In this document: positions 8,053-15,689 of the stretch, one piece after another
Position numbering within the stretch: the stretch's first letter is position 1
How the letters are laid out: each line of letters begins with the position of its first letter
Source of the DNA: Clostridia bacterium
Lineage (GTDB): Bacteria > Bacillota > Clostridia > Christensenellales > Aristaeellaceae
Reading direction: 5' to 3'
Length of the DNA stretch: 37,482 bases
Assembly: GCA_017459565.1 (NCBI GenBank)
Contig: JAFUCP010000102.1
Span: 1 to 37,482, forward strand
The notes under the pieces: model-generated
Told to the model about the DNA's origin: nothing
What the model saw: the letters and a program-made list of their open reading frames with translations, nothing else
Databases searched by the model: none
Program-made: the position numbers and the translations under genes

Positions 8053-9510
8053 CTAATCTCCCATTTCCTCCAGCAGCTCGCGCACGACCACCTTTTCATC
8101 AAAGGGGTGCTTGACGCCCTTGATATCCTGATAGGTCTCGTGGCCCTTGCCCGCCAGCACCACCACGTCCCCCGCGCCGGCGTGGTTCAGAGCGAAGCGT
8201 ATGGCCTCGCGCCGGTTTTCGATCACCACGTATTCACAGCCGGTGGGCTTGATGCCCGCTTCAATGGCGTCCAGAATCTGCATCGGGTCCTCGTTGCGGG
8301 GATTGTCGCTGGTCAGGATGCAGAAATCCGCCAGCTCGCCCGCGATTTCGCCCATCAGCGGGCGCTTGGCGCGATCCCTGTCCCCGCCGCAGCCAAACAG
8401 CGCGATCATCCGGCCCCTGGCCGTATCGCGCACGGCCTTCAGCACGTTCTCCAGGCTGTCCGGGGAGTGGGCGTAGTCCAGAATCACGCGATAGGGCGTG
8501 CCAGTGTCCAGCAACTCGATGCGCCCGGGCACGGCGTACACGCTCTCCAGGCCCTGGCGGATGCTCTCCGGCCCGGCCCCGGCACAGATGCAGATGCCCG
8601 CGGCCATCAGCGCATTGTAGACGTTGAATATGCCCGCCAGGTGCAGCGAAATGGTGGTGCGGAAGCGCTTGTGCCAGGTCATGAGGAAGCTGCAGCCCCT
8701 CTCGCCGATTTCAATGTCGTTGGCATAGACGTCGCTGCTCTCCCGGATGCCGATGCGCATGGCCTTGCGCCCCAGCGCGCGCACGCCGTTGTTCACGCGT
8801 TCGTCGTCCACGTTGTAGACGATGTTTTCGCACACCCCGGGGGCGAACAGCTTCATTTTTGCGGCAAAATAGGTGTCCATATCGGCAAAGTAGTCCAGGT
8901 GGTCCTGAGAAAAGTTGGAAAACGCGCCCACCTTGAACTTCATGCCCGCAAGCCGGTGCATGTCCAGCGCGTGGGCGGAGACCTCCATGATCACACACTC
9001 CATGCCCGCGTCCACCATGCGGCGCAGCAGCGTCTGGGTCTCGATGGGATCCGGGGTGGTCAGGCGGTTGGGGATGGTCTCCTCGCCGATCATGGAGCAG
9101 ACGGTACCGATCAGGCCGGTTTTGACGCCGGCGGCGTCCATGATGGCCTTGACCAGGAAGCTGGTGGTGGTCTTGCCCTTGGTGCCGGTGATGCCCAGCA
9201 TCATCAGTTTGTCCGCGGGATTGCCGAAAAATTCGGCAGCGACATAGGAAATGGCCGTGCGGACGTCCTCAACCTTCACCTGGGGCACGTCCAGCGGCAG
9301 CCTGCGCTCCACGATCAGCGCCACAGCGCCCTTGGAAACGGCCTGGGGCGCGAAGTCGTGGGCGTCCATGTGCAGGCCCGGCGTGCAGAAGAACAGCGCG
9401 CCCGGCGCGGCCTTTCTGGAGTCCACGCACAACCCACTGATTTCAACGTCCGTATCGCCATATACCGCGACCTCACCGGGAATTTTCCCGATCAATCTAT
9501 CCAGCTTCAT
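8053..9510 (-). CDS. murE: UDP-MurNAc-tripeptide ligase, meso-diaminopimelate type
   Basis: MurE adds the third amino acid to UDP-MurNAc-L-Ala-D-Glu. The 485-residue protein has the ATP loop GTKGKTT (109-115), YNVDDERVN in the central domain, and in the C-terminal domain the motif D402-N-P-R405. DNPR is the known selectivity motif for meso-diaminopimelate (lysine-adding enzymes differ here), so this cell probably makes DAP-type peptidoglycan. The chosen ATG at 9510 has GGGAGG 7 bases upstream and gives the usual MKL..LI start; an in-frame ATG 51 bases further upstream has no such signal. The gene lies 47 bases after ftsI and 21 bases before mraY. Confidence 0.96.
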   Translation of the reverse strand: MKLDRLIGKIPGEVAVYGDTDVEISGLCVDSRKAAPGALFFCTPGLHMDAHDFAPQAVSKGAVALIVERRLPLDVPQVKVEDVRTAISYVAAEFFGNPADKLMMLGITGTKGKTTTSFLVKAIMDAAGVKTGLIGTVCSMIGEETIPNRLTTPDPIETQTLLRRMVDAGMECVIMEVSAHALDMHRLAGMKFKVGAFSNFSQDHLDYFADMDTYFAAKMKLFAPGVCENIVYNVDDERVNNGVRALGRKAMRIGIRESSDVYANDIEIGERGCSFLMTWHKRFRTTISLHLAGIFNVYNALMAAGICICAGAGPESIRQGLESVYAVPGRIELLDTGTPYRVILDYAHSPDSLENVLKAVRDTARGRMIALFGCGGDRDRAKRPLMGEIAGELADFCILTSDNPRNEDPMQILDAIEAGIKPTGCEYVVIENRREAIRFALNHAGAGDVVVLAGKGHETYQDIKGVKHPFDEKVVVRELLEEMGD

Positions 9511-9557
9511 CCGGCTGCCTCCCAGATCATGGTAATGTATGTCTCGCCCTGAAGGGC

Positions 9558-11687
9558 TCACGGCGGCTCAAAGCGCACCGTGACCAGCGTCGTCGGGTTC
9601 ACCTGCTCACCGGGCGAAGGGCTTTGCTCCACCGCCAGGCCGCTGCCCGTCACCCGCATTTCCAGCCCGTAGGCGTGCAGCAGGCGGTTGGCCTCCATCA
9701 CGGGCATCCCCGCCACGTCCGGCACGGCCACCTGCCCGCCCTGCTCCGCCAGGGTGGCGGAATCGACGTACAGCATCACCAGCGCGCCCTCGTTCATCTC
9801 CGCGCCCGCCGCGGGCAGCTGGCCCGTCACGCGGCCGCCGGAGCCGTCCAGCACGCTGTCCAGCCCGGCCCGCTTCATGGCCCCGATGGCCGAATCCACG
9901 TCCATGCCCGTCACATCGGGAACCGTCACCTTTTGGGCGGGGGGCTCGTCGGCATCCGGGGCGACGCCCATGTAGACGAGGGCACGCTCCAGGATTTCCC
10001 TGGCATAGGGCGCGGCGGTCACGGAGCCGAAGTCCACCGCCACGTTCGCCTCGTCCACAATCAGGATCACGGCAATCTTCGGGTCGTTGGCCGGAGCGAA
10101 GCCCACGAAGGAGCCGATGTGCGTGTCCCGGGACACCACGCCGTCCACGTAGACCTGAGCCGTGCCCGTCTTGCCGCCAACGTGATAGCCGGGAATATGG
10201 GCGTTCTTGCCGCCGCCCAGCGCGACCACGTCCTCCAGCAGCCTGCGCATGGTGGCCGAGGTTTCGGCGGAGATGGGATGGCCCACCACCGTCGTCCCGC
10301 CCCGCTGGATCGCCTCGCCCCGGGCGTCGTCGATTTGCTTGATCACATAGGGCCTGAGCAGCCTGCCGCCGTTGACGGCGGCGCACACCGCCGTGAGCAG
10401 CTGCAGCGGCGTCACAGCCACGGACTGGCCGAAGCCGATGCGGGCCACATCCACCCGCTTGACGGCGCTCTTTGAAATGACGATGCCCTCGGCCTCGCCG
10501 GGAATGTCCACGCCCGTCCTGCGGCCGATGCCGAAGGCGTCCATGTAATCGTAGAGCTTCTGGGCCCCCAGCCGCAGCCCCATTTCCACAAACACGGGGT
10601 TGCAGGAATTTTGCAGCGCCTGGGCGAAGGTCTGAGCGCCGTGGGGTTTGCCCCAGCAGCGTATTTTGCCCCCGTCCACCACCACGGAGCCTGCGCAGTA
10701 AAAGCCCTCGTCCACCCGCACCAACCCCGCGTCCAGCGCAGCGGAGGCCGTGATGATCTTGAAGGTGGAGCCCGGCTCGTAGGCATCGGTGATCGCCCGG
10801 TTGCGCAGGCGCTCCGTCAGCGTCTCGACGTCGCTTCGGGGCGGGTCGTTCAAATCAAAGTCCGGCTTGTTGACCATGGCGAGGATTTCGCCGGTCTGAG
10901 GGTCCATGACCAGCACGCGCACCGCCTTGGCGTCGTTCACCCGCAATGCCTCCCGGGCCGCCTGCTCGGCGAAGCTCTGGATGGAGGCGTCGATAGTCAG
11001 CGTCACATTGCCGCCGTTGACGGCGGCGATATACGCGCTCTCGCCGTACCCCAGGGACCGGCCCTTGCCGTCGATCTCCGACAGCACGCGGCCCGCCTTG
11101 CCTGAAAGATAGCGGTCCAGCGCCTGCTCCAGCCCCGCCTGGCCCACGCCGTCGATGGTGGTCAGCCCGATGAGCTGGGTGGCAAATTCGCCCATGGGAT
11201 AGTAGCGCTTGCTCTCCTCCTCCAGGTACAGCCCGTTCAGCGCGTCGGAGGACGCGGCGGCATATTCAGCCTTCATCTGCTTGAGCTGCTGTGCCGTCTC
11301 CCGGGACAGCTGGCGCTTGAGCGTCACGCCGCCCTTGCTCTTGTCTGATGCCCGTTTTTCAATCAGTGCCGCCTCCATGTTCAGCACCGGGGCCAGTATG
11401 CGCGCAAGCCGCGCGGCGTCGCTGACCTGCCGGGGGCTGACGGAGGCGGTGTAGGCGGTGGCGCTCTGGGCCAGCACGGCGCCGTTCCTGTCCAGCAGCA
11501 TCCCCCGGGTGGGGCGTATGACGCTTTCGCTGGTCCACTGAGACTGCGCCCGGCGCTGCAAATCCTCCGCGCAGATGACTTGGAGATAGAACAGCCGCCC
11601 GCTCAGCACCGAAAGCAGCAGGAAAAAAAGAGCCATGCACAGCGCAAGGCGGCGACGGATGACCGGCCCCGTGAGAACCAAGCGCAT
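9558..11687 (-). CDS. ftsI: Septal class B penicillin-binding protein with two PASTA domains (FtsI/SpoVD type)
   Basis: This is the transpeptidase partner of FtsW, crosslinking septal peptidoglycan outside the membrane. The 709-residue protein has one membrane segment (about 14-33), a class B dimerisation domain (about 50-230) and a transpeptidase domain. The active-site motifs are S307-T-F-K310, S361-C-N363 and K506-T-G508. Two PASTA domains close it (about 578-635 and 645-708), each opening with VPDV.GM. PASTA-bearing enzymes of this type in clostridia are PBP2x/SpoVD-like; a vegetative and a sporulation role cannot be told apart here. The ATG at 11687 touches its GGGAGGG directly, so the true start may be the TTG at 11681, which would have 6-base spacing. 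It sits 22 bases after ftsL. Confidence 0.94.
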   Translation of the reverse strand: MRLVLTGPVIRRRLALCMALFFLLLSVLSGRLFYLQVICAEDLQRRAQSQWTSESVIRPTRGMLLDRNGAVLAQSATAYTASVSPRQVSDAARLARILAPVLNMEAALIEKRASDKSKGGVTLKRQLSRETAQQLKQMKAEYAAASSDALNGLYLEEESKRYYPMGEFATQLIGLTTIDGVGQAGLEQALDRYLSGKAGRVLSEIDGKGRSLGYGESAYIAAVNGGNVTLTIDASIQSFAEQAAREALRVNDAKAVRVLVMDPQTGEILAMVNKPDFDLNDPPRSDVETLTERLRNRAITDAYEPGSTFKIITASAALDAGLVRVDEGFYCAGSVVVDGGKIRCWGKPHGAQTFAQALQNSCNPVFVEMGLRLGAQKLYDYMDAFGIGRRTGVDIPGEAEGIVISKSAVKRVDVARIGFGQSVAVTPLQLLTAVCAAVNGGRLLRPYVIKQIDDARGEAIQRGGTTVVGHPISAETSATMRRLLEDVVALGGGKNAHIPGYHVGGKTGTAQVYVDGVVSRDTHIGSFVGFAPANDPKIAVILIVDEANVAVDFGSVTAAPYAREILERALVYMGVAPDADEPPAQKVTVPDVTGMDVDSAIGAMKRAGLDSVLDGSGGRVTGQLPAAGAEMNEGALVMLYVDSATLAEQGGQVAVPDVAGMPVMEANRLLHAYGLEMRVTGSGLAVEQSPSPGEQVNPTTLVTVRFEPP

Positions 11688-11709
11688 CCCTCCCCGCCCT
11701 GGAATTCAT

Positions 11710-12078
11710 TTAATCCATGATTTCCTCAGCGCCGGAACTGTCGGCGCTCTGCGTGGAAGTACTTTCAACCAGCGCGGGCAGGTTGACCACCCGCAGCTGC
11801 GATCCCTCCGGCATCGTCATGCCCAGCTGCTTGGCCAGGGCCGTGATCCTGTCGTGGTTGTGGTATTTGCTCAGGCTCAATTCCAGATTGTCGATCTTGG
11901 CCTGCCATTCATGCGTCTCCTTCCGGGTGGCCACGAGCTGCTTGTTCTGGCCCGTCAGCCGCGCCATCATGGCGATCTGCGAACAGGCGCCGAGGAACAG
12001 CACCAGCGCAAAGGCGATCATCAGCAGCCGGTTCAGCTTCTTTTCCCGCGTCCTGCGGGAAACGTGCGTCCTGTTCAT
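11710..12078 (-). CDS. ftsL: Cell division protein FtsL-like
   Basis: FtsL is a small bitopic protein that joins FtsQ/DivIB and DivIC and activates septal wall synthesis. The 122-residue product has a basic cytoplasmic start (residues 1-17), one membrane segment (about 18-38), and a heptad-rich coiled-coil stretch (about 42-78) ending in a region that includes ALAKQLGM, as in FtsL and DivIC. The tail is Ser/Thr-rich and acidic. GGGAGG stands 7 bases before the ATG. Sequence conservation is poor in this family, so identification rests on size, topology and its place directly upstream of ftsI. DivIC is the only real alternative. Confidence 0.85.
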   Translation of the reverse strand: MNRTHVSRRTREKKLNRLLMIAFALVLFLGACSQIAMMARLTGQNKQLVATRKETHEWQAKIDNLELSLSKYHNHDRITALAKQLGMTMPEGSQLRVVNLPALVESTSTQSADSSGAEEIMD

Positions 12079-12154
12079 ATCTATTCCTCCCTCGTTGGGG
12101 GTAGAACCCGCGGTCCATCTGCCAGTTGGGCGCGCGCCGACGGGCGTCTATCCG

Positions 12155-12168
12155 GGGCGGCTCCGCCC
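12155..12168 (-). other. Small GC hairpin between mraZ and ftsL
   Basis: A perfect 6-bp stem (GGGCGG/CCGCCC, 2-base loop) lies 15 bases past the mraZ stop. It has no T-run, so it is more likely an RNA processing or partial attenuation structure than a terminator. The 104-base gap holds no rsmH gene, which normally sits here. Confidence 0.3.
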
Positions 12169-12182
12169 TGGGATCCTTTCAA

Positions 12183-12647
12183 TCAGTCTTTCCTGGGACT
12201 GAAATAGCGGTCGTTCACATATTCCAGCAGCGCGCTGCGGTCGCGCACGCTGTCCATGAAGGCGGCGGTGAAGCGGCCCTCGTCCCATATCTCCATCCAG
12301 CGGCCCATGCCCGCAAAGCGAATCGCCTTGTCCATGCCCGCCTGCTCCCGCAGCACCGCGGGCAGCAGCACGCGGCCCTGGCCGTCCAGAGACTGATTGG
12401 TGAAGGAAAAGGCCTTGACCAGCCGGACGTAGGCCATGCCCCTGGCGTCGCTGTCGGGGATGCGGTCCAGCTGTTCGCTCATGCTCTGCCACTTCTGCAC
12501 GGGATAGAGGGCAATGGCGTTGAACTCGTTGTTCAGGCCGATGGTAAAGCCGTCGCCCAGCGCCTCACGATAGGCCACGGGGATGGTCACGCGGCCCTTG
12601 GGGTCAATATTATGCGCGTAGTTCCCCGAAAATTCTGCGCCCGGCAC
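12183..12647 (-). CDS. mraZ: Transcriptional regulator MraZ
   Basis: MraZ is a ring-forming AbrB-like DNA-binding protein that regulates the dcw cluster it heads. The product contains two SpoVT/AbrB-type halves. The first has the hallmark NIDPKGRVTIPVAYRE (about residues 13-28 from this start). The second has LDGQGRVLLPAVLREQAG in its middle; the paired DxKGR/DGQGR motifs define the family. The GTG at 12647 is preferred because GGGGG lies 8 bases before it and it gives a short lead to GNYAHNIDPKGR as in other MraZ. An upstream GTG at 12656 directly touches that purine run. The promoter and an array of likely MraZ sites lie directly upstream. Family length is normal (about 150 residues). Confidence 0.94.
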   Translation of the reverse strand: MPGAEFSGNYAHNIDPKGRVTIPVAYREALGDGFTIGLNNEFNAIALYPVQKWQSMSEQLDRIPDSDARGMAYVRLVKAFSFTNQSLDGQGRVLLPAVLREQAGMDKAIRFAGMGRWMEIWDEGRFTAAFMDSVRDRSALLEYVNDRYFSPRKD

Positions 12648-12680
12648 CGGCTTCACCCCCTTCTATGCCACTCTGTATGA

Positions 12681-12725
12681 CACATTATACCACATCCACT
12701 CCCTTTGTGCCACTTTTTGACACTT
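12681..12725 (-). promoter_or_regulatory. Array of five MraZ-box-like repeats, 10-bp period
   Basis: On the minus strand, AAGTG (12721-12725), AAGTG (12711-12715), AAGGG (12701-12705), ATGTG (12691-12695) and ATGTG (12681-12685) stand exactly 10 bases apart. MraZ boxes reported from mollicutes follow AAAGTG(T/G)NNN in tandem, and E. coli MraZ also binds tandem TGGG-type repeats in 10-bp register. The array covers the -35 and -10 of the mraZ promoter, so the encoded MraZ probably acts here on its own operon. The binding is inference; the register is seen directly. Confidence 0.7.
12684..12713 (-). promoter_or_regulatory. Promoter of the dcw operon (mraZp)
   Basis: On the minus strand a perfect TATAAT (12684-12689) lies 37 bases before the mraZ start. 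The -35 is poor (GTGGCA with an 18-base spacer at 12708-12713, or TGGCAC with 17). A weak -35 fully covered by the repeat array described separately suggests a promoter that depends on a regulator. Confidence 0.75.
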
Positions 12726-12789
12726 ATTTCATATATTTTTCGTCTTTTGTCACATTCAATGGCTTTTTTCGGATAAACCCGATTTTAAT

Positions 12790-12803
12790 AGAACATACGT
12801 TTG
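12790..12803 (+). promoter_or_regulatory. SOS (LexA) box ahead of lexA
   Basis: The sequence AGAACATACGTTTG matches the Gram-positive LexA site (CGAAC-N4-GTTCG) at the key GAAC and GTT positions. It overlaps the -35 of the lexA promoter, so LexA would block its own gene until DNA damage. Confidence 0.8.
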
Positions 12804-12829
12804 CTTTTGGGTGAAAAATGTGCTATACT
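12801..12829 (+). promoter_or_regulatory. lexA promoter
   Basis: TTGCTT (12801-12806) and TATACT (12824-12829) are separated by 17 bases, with TG one base ahead of the -10 (an extended -10). The transcript would start about 27 bases before the lexA ATG. The SOS box covers the -35. Confidence 0.8.
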
Positions 12830-12862
12830 GTATTCATTAAACGCCGACAGGAGGGTGTTGCC

Positions 12863-13462
12863 ATGCGCGCTTCCCATGAAAACCAGCAGCGGATATTGGA
12901 TTTTATCAAATCGGAAATCGAGGACAAGGGCTATCCCCCGTCCGTGCGGGAGATCTGCGCCGCGGTGGGGCTGCGCTCCACCTCCACGGTCCACGCCCAT
13001 CTGAACCACCTGGAGGAGCAGGGCCTGATCCGCCGGGATTCCACCAAGCCCCGGGCGCTGGAGGTGGTGGACGGCACGCAGGCCCGGGGACGCAGCGTGC
13101 CGCTGGTGGGCAAGGTGACCGCCGGACAGCCCATATTGGCCGTGGAAAACATCGAGGATTATCTGATGCTGCCCCAGAGTATGCTGGGCAAGGACGAAAT
13201 GTTCTGCCTGCGGGTGCAGGGCGAAAGCATGATCGATATCGGCATACTGGACGGGGACATCGTGGTGCTGCGCAAGCAGGATACCGCTGAAAACGGGGAG
13301 ATCGTCGTGGCCATGACCCCCGAGGACGAGGCCACCCTCAAGCGCATTTACTATGAAAAGGACCGGGTGCGCCTCCAGCCGGAGAACAGCACCATGGAGC
13401 CCATTTACACGGAAAACGCCACCGTGCTGGGAAAGCTGGTGGCGCTGGTGAGACAGTTCTGA
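12863..13462 (+). CDS. lexA: SOS repressor LexA
   Basis: LexA represses DNA-damage genes and cleaves itself when RecA filaments form. The 199-residue protein has an N-terminal winged helix (about 1-68, recognition region VREICAAVGLRSTSTVHAHL). The C-terminal S24 peptidase domain contains the cleavage site A87-G88, the nucleophile S122 (in GESM) and the general-base K160. All catalytic residues are present, so it should be cleavable. The ATG at 12863 has AGGAGGG 7 bases upstream; an in-frame upstream ATG at 12818 would lie inside the promoter and is rejected. It is divergent from mraZ and appears monocistronic, with a strong hairpin after it. Confidence 0.97.
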   Translation: MRASHENQQRILDFIKSEIEDKGYPPSVREICAAVGLRSTSTVHAHLNHLEEQGLIRRDSTKPRALEVVDGTQARGRSVPLVGKVTAGQPILAVENIEDYLMLPQSMLGKDEMFCLRVQGESMIDIGILDGDIVVLRKQDTAENGEIVVAMTPEDEATLKRIYYEKDRVRLQPENSTMEPIYTENATVLGKLVALVRQF

Positions 13463-13466
13463 GAAT

Positions 13467-13492
13467 GGCCCTTCCCGCGCGCGGGAAGGGCC
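13467..13492 (+). terminator. Hairpin after lexA
   Basis: A perfect 12-bp stem (GGCCCTTCCCGC and complement, GC centre) begins 5 bases after the lexA stop codon. There is no T-run, so termination is inferred from position and stability. Confidence 0.55.
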
Positions 13493-13494
13493 CG

Positions 13495-13522
13495 GACCGT
13501 TGACAAAGGCACGTCAACGGTC
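13495..13522. repeat. Second hairpin, 10-bp stem
   Basis: GACCGTTGAC, 8-base loop, GTCAACGGTC. It lies 2 bases beyond the lexA hairpin and 1 base before the intergenic repeat element, whose first bases again contain GTTGAC-AAA-GTCAAC (13530-13544). The shared GTTGAC/GTCAAC words suggest a related origin. Confidence 0.55.
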
Positions 13523-13523
13523 A

Positions 13524-13718
13524 CAGGATGTTGACAAAGTCAACAGACCACAGGACGTTGAGATAGCCCGCAAGACAAGGAAGGACAGCCTGCAAATGAG
13601 GGCGCTTACACAAGCGTAACCACATTTGCAGGCTGTCCTGACGCAGGAAGCAGAAATTCCCGCCGCGGATGCGGTTTTTCAGGGAACTTCTGCGTTTGTG
13701 GGCTTTGTCAGCAGTCTG
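13524..13718. repeat. Dispersed intergenic repeat element, copy 1
   Basis: About 195 bases that align along their whole length with 35640-35839. The core is a perfect 17-bp inverted repeat (arms 13582-13598 and 13623-13639, word AGGACAGCCTGCAAATG) around a 24-base centre that itself can pair CGCTT with AAGCG. Flanking blocks shared by both copies include GACAAAGTCAA on the left and GCAG-AAGCAGAAA, CGGTTTTTC and GGGCTTTG on the right. In this copy TGACAAAG (13532-13539) and CTTTGTCA (13703-13710) are inverted repeats near the ends. No protein is encoded. This 358-base gap (13463-13820) holds otherwise only hairpins. A MITE-like element or a structured RNA family are both possible. Confidence 0.8.
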
Positions 13719-13805
13719 TGTCTTCCCCCTATGGGAAAGCTAAACATCCTCTCTCCGTCCCGCCGCCCGGCCGTCTACAGCTCAACATTCCACACATTCA
13801 TGCCT

Positions 13806-13825
13806 CGTAACAACTGATTGTTACG
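13806..13825 (-). terminator. Hairpin at the end of the ABC operon
   Basis: CGTAACAA, 4-base loop, TTGTTACG; the TAA stop of the second ABC gene lies within the stem. No T-run follows, so it may act as an RNA 3'-end stabiliser rather than a terminator. Confidence 0.4.
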
Positions 13826-15689
13826 TCAGTTCGCTCTTTCCCGTGTACAGCTCGTAATACCGCCCCTTCATGGCCAGCAGATCGTCGTGGTCGCCGCGCT
13901 CGATGATCTCGCCATTTTCCAGCACCATGATGGCGTCGGCATTGCGCACGGTGGACAGGCGGTGGGCGATGACGAAGGTGGTGCGCGTGGCCATGATCTT
14001 GTCCATGCCCTTTTCGATGTGCCTCTCCGTGCGGGTATCGACGGAGGAGGTGGCCTCGTCCAGCACCAGGATCGGCGCGTTGCTGATGGCCGCCCGGGCG
14101 ATGTTGAGCAGCTGCCGCTGGCCCTGGGACAGGTTCGCGCCGTCGCCCTCGATCATGGTATCATAGCCGTCGGACAGCCTGCGGATGAAGCTGTCGGCGC
14201 TGGCGGTCTTGGCGGCGGCGACCACCTCCTCGTCGGTGGCGTCCAGCCGTCCGTAGCGGATATTCTCCATCACCGTGCCGGTGAACAGATGGGTATCCTG
14301 AAGCACCATGGCGATATTTTTGCGCAGGTAATCCCTGGGCAGCTTTTTGATATCCACGCCGTCCACGGTGATGGTGCCGGAATCGATATCGTAGAAGCGG
14401 TTCAGCAGGTTGGTGATGGTGGTCTTGCCCGCGCCGGTGGAGCCCACGAAGGCGATCTTCTGGCCCGGCTTGGCATACAGGCTGATATGCTTCAGCACGG
14501 TCTTGTCCGGCACATAGCCGAAGCTGACATCGTCCAGAACCACATGGCCCTCCAGCTTTTCGGGCGTGCGGGCGTCGGGCGCGTCGGCGGCCTCGGGCTC
14601 CTTGTCCATCAGGGCAAACACGCGCTCCGCGCCGGCCAGGGCGGAGAACACCGTAGCCATCTGCTGGGACAGCTCGTTGATCGGGCGGGAGAACTGGCGG
14701 GCATAGTTTACGAAGATGGCCAGGCCGCCCACGTCGAACCGGCCCAGCGCGCACAGTGCGCCGCCGATGCCCGCGGTGAGGGAATAGCTGATCTGGGTGG
14801 TGTTGCCCATGACGGGGCCCATGATGCCGCCGAAGAACATGGCCTTTTCCTGTTTGCCGCGCAAATCTCCGTTGAGCAGGTCAAACTCCGCCACGCAGTC
14901 CGCCTCGTGGTTAAACACCTTGACCACCTTCTGCCCGGCCACGGATTCCTCGATATAGCCGTTGGCCGCGCCCAGAGCCGCCTGCTGGGCGGAATAGTAC
15001 TTCCGGCTTTTGCTGATGATGACCCGCCCGCCCAAAGCGAAGATGGGAATGAACACCAGCGTGATCAGCGTCAGCCAGATGTTGGTATAGATCATCATGG
15101 CCAGCGTGCCCACCAGGTTGATGATGCCGGAGACCATGCTCATCAGCGACTGGTCCAGCATCATGCCGATATTGTCCACGTCGTTGGTGAAGCGGCTCAT
15201 CAGTTCGCCGGTGGTCTCGTTGTCGTGGAAGCTTAGCGGCAGGCGCTCGATCTTTGTGAACAGATCGTTGCGGATGTTCTGTATGGCGTTGCGGGAGACG
15301 CCGATCATCAGCTTGGACTGGAGCCAGGTGCCCGCCACGCCCACGATATATATGAGCGCCATCACGCCCAGCATCATGCCCAGATAGGCCAGCCGGTCCG
15401 CGGCGGAGGCGGCGGGGTCGGCGATGTTGTTGATCACCGGGCGCAGCACATAGCCGCCCGCCAGGCTGGCCGCGGTGCTGAGCATCATGCACAGGAACAC
15501 CAGCACCAGGCGGCGCCTGAAGCCGCCCACATAGCCGAGGATGCGGCCGATGGTCTGGCGCATGTTCCGGGGCTTGCCCTTGGCGTTGTTGGTGGCCGCC
15601 ATCGGGCCCCTGCCGGGGCCCCCGCCGAGTTTTCCGCTCGCGACGGCCCTGTTGTACTGCTTTTGCAGCTTTTCAAGCGTTCTGGCCAT
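13821..15689 (-). CDS. ABC exporter subunit with the canonical ATPase site
   Basis: This is the second half-transporter of a heterodimeric type IV ABC exporter. The 622-residue protein has a cytoplasmic Gly/Lys-rich lead (about 1-45), six membrane segments (about 50-330), then an ATPase domain. It has Walker A GSTGAGKTT (K422), Walker B LDEATSSVD with the catalytic Glu E545, and the switch His H576 (IAHR). Its signature is LSQGQ rather than LSGGQ. In TM287/288-type heterodimers exactly this combination (intact Glu and His, altered signature) marks the canonical subunit. The start ATG overlaps the stop of the partner gene by one base (TGATG). With marR upstream the pair probably exports drugs or toxic compounds; the substrate cannot be read. 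Confidence 0.93.
   Translation of the reverse strand: MARTLEKLQKQYNRAVASGKLGGGPGRGPMAATNNAKGKPRNMRQTIGRILGYVGGFRRRLVLVFLCMMLSTAASLAGGYVLRPVINNIADPAASAADRLAYLGMMLGVMALIYIVGVAGTWLQSKLMIGVSRNAIQNIRNDLFTKIERLPLSFHDNETTGELMSRFTNDVDNIGMMLDQSLMSMVSGIINLVGTLAMMIYTNIWLTLITLVFIPIFALGGRVIISKSRKYYSAQQAALGAANGYIEESVAGQKVVKVFNHEADCVAEFDLLNGDLRGKQEKAMFFGGIMGPVMGNTTQISYSLTAGIGGALCALGRFDVGGLAIFVNYARQFSRPINELSQQMATVFSALAGAERVFALMDKEPEAADAPDARTPEKLEGHVVLDDVSFGYVPDKTVLKHISLYAKPGQKIAFVGSTGAGKTTITNLLNRFYDIDSGTITVDGVDIKKLPRDYLRKNIAMVLQDTHLFTGTVMENIRYGRLDATDEEVVAAAKTASADSFIRRLSDGYDTMIEGDGANLSQGQRQLLNIARAAISNAPILVLDEATSSVDTRTERHIEKGMDKIMATRTTFVIAHRLSTVRNADAIMVLENGEIIERGDHDDLLAMKGRYYELYTGKSELT

Noticed and set aside
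6409-9552. A 1047-codon open frame on the plus strand
   Set aside because: It is antisense to murD, mraY and murE, all certain genes. It is His/Gln/Gly/Ala-rich with no domain, the usual product of reading GC-rich codons on the opposite strand.
13495-13722. CRISPR-like repeat array after lexA
   Set aside because: The repeated GTTGAC words are arms of hairpins, not evenly spaced direct repeats, and there are no spacers or cas genes.
13626-13817. A 63-codon plus-strand open frame after lexA
   Set aside because: It starts within the right arm of the inverted repeat and is not kept in the second copy of the element; no ribosome site.
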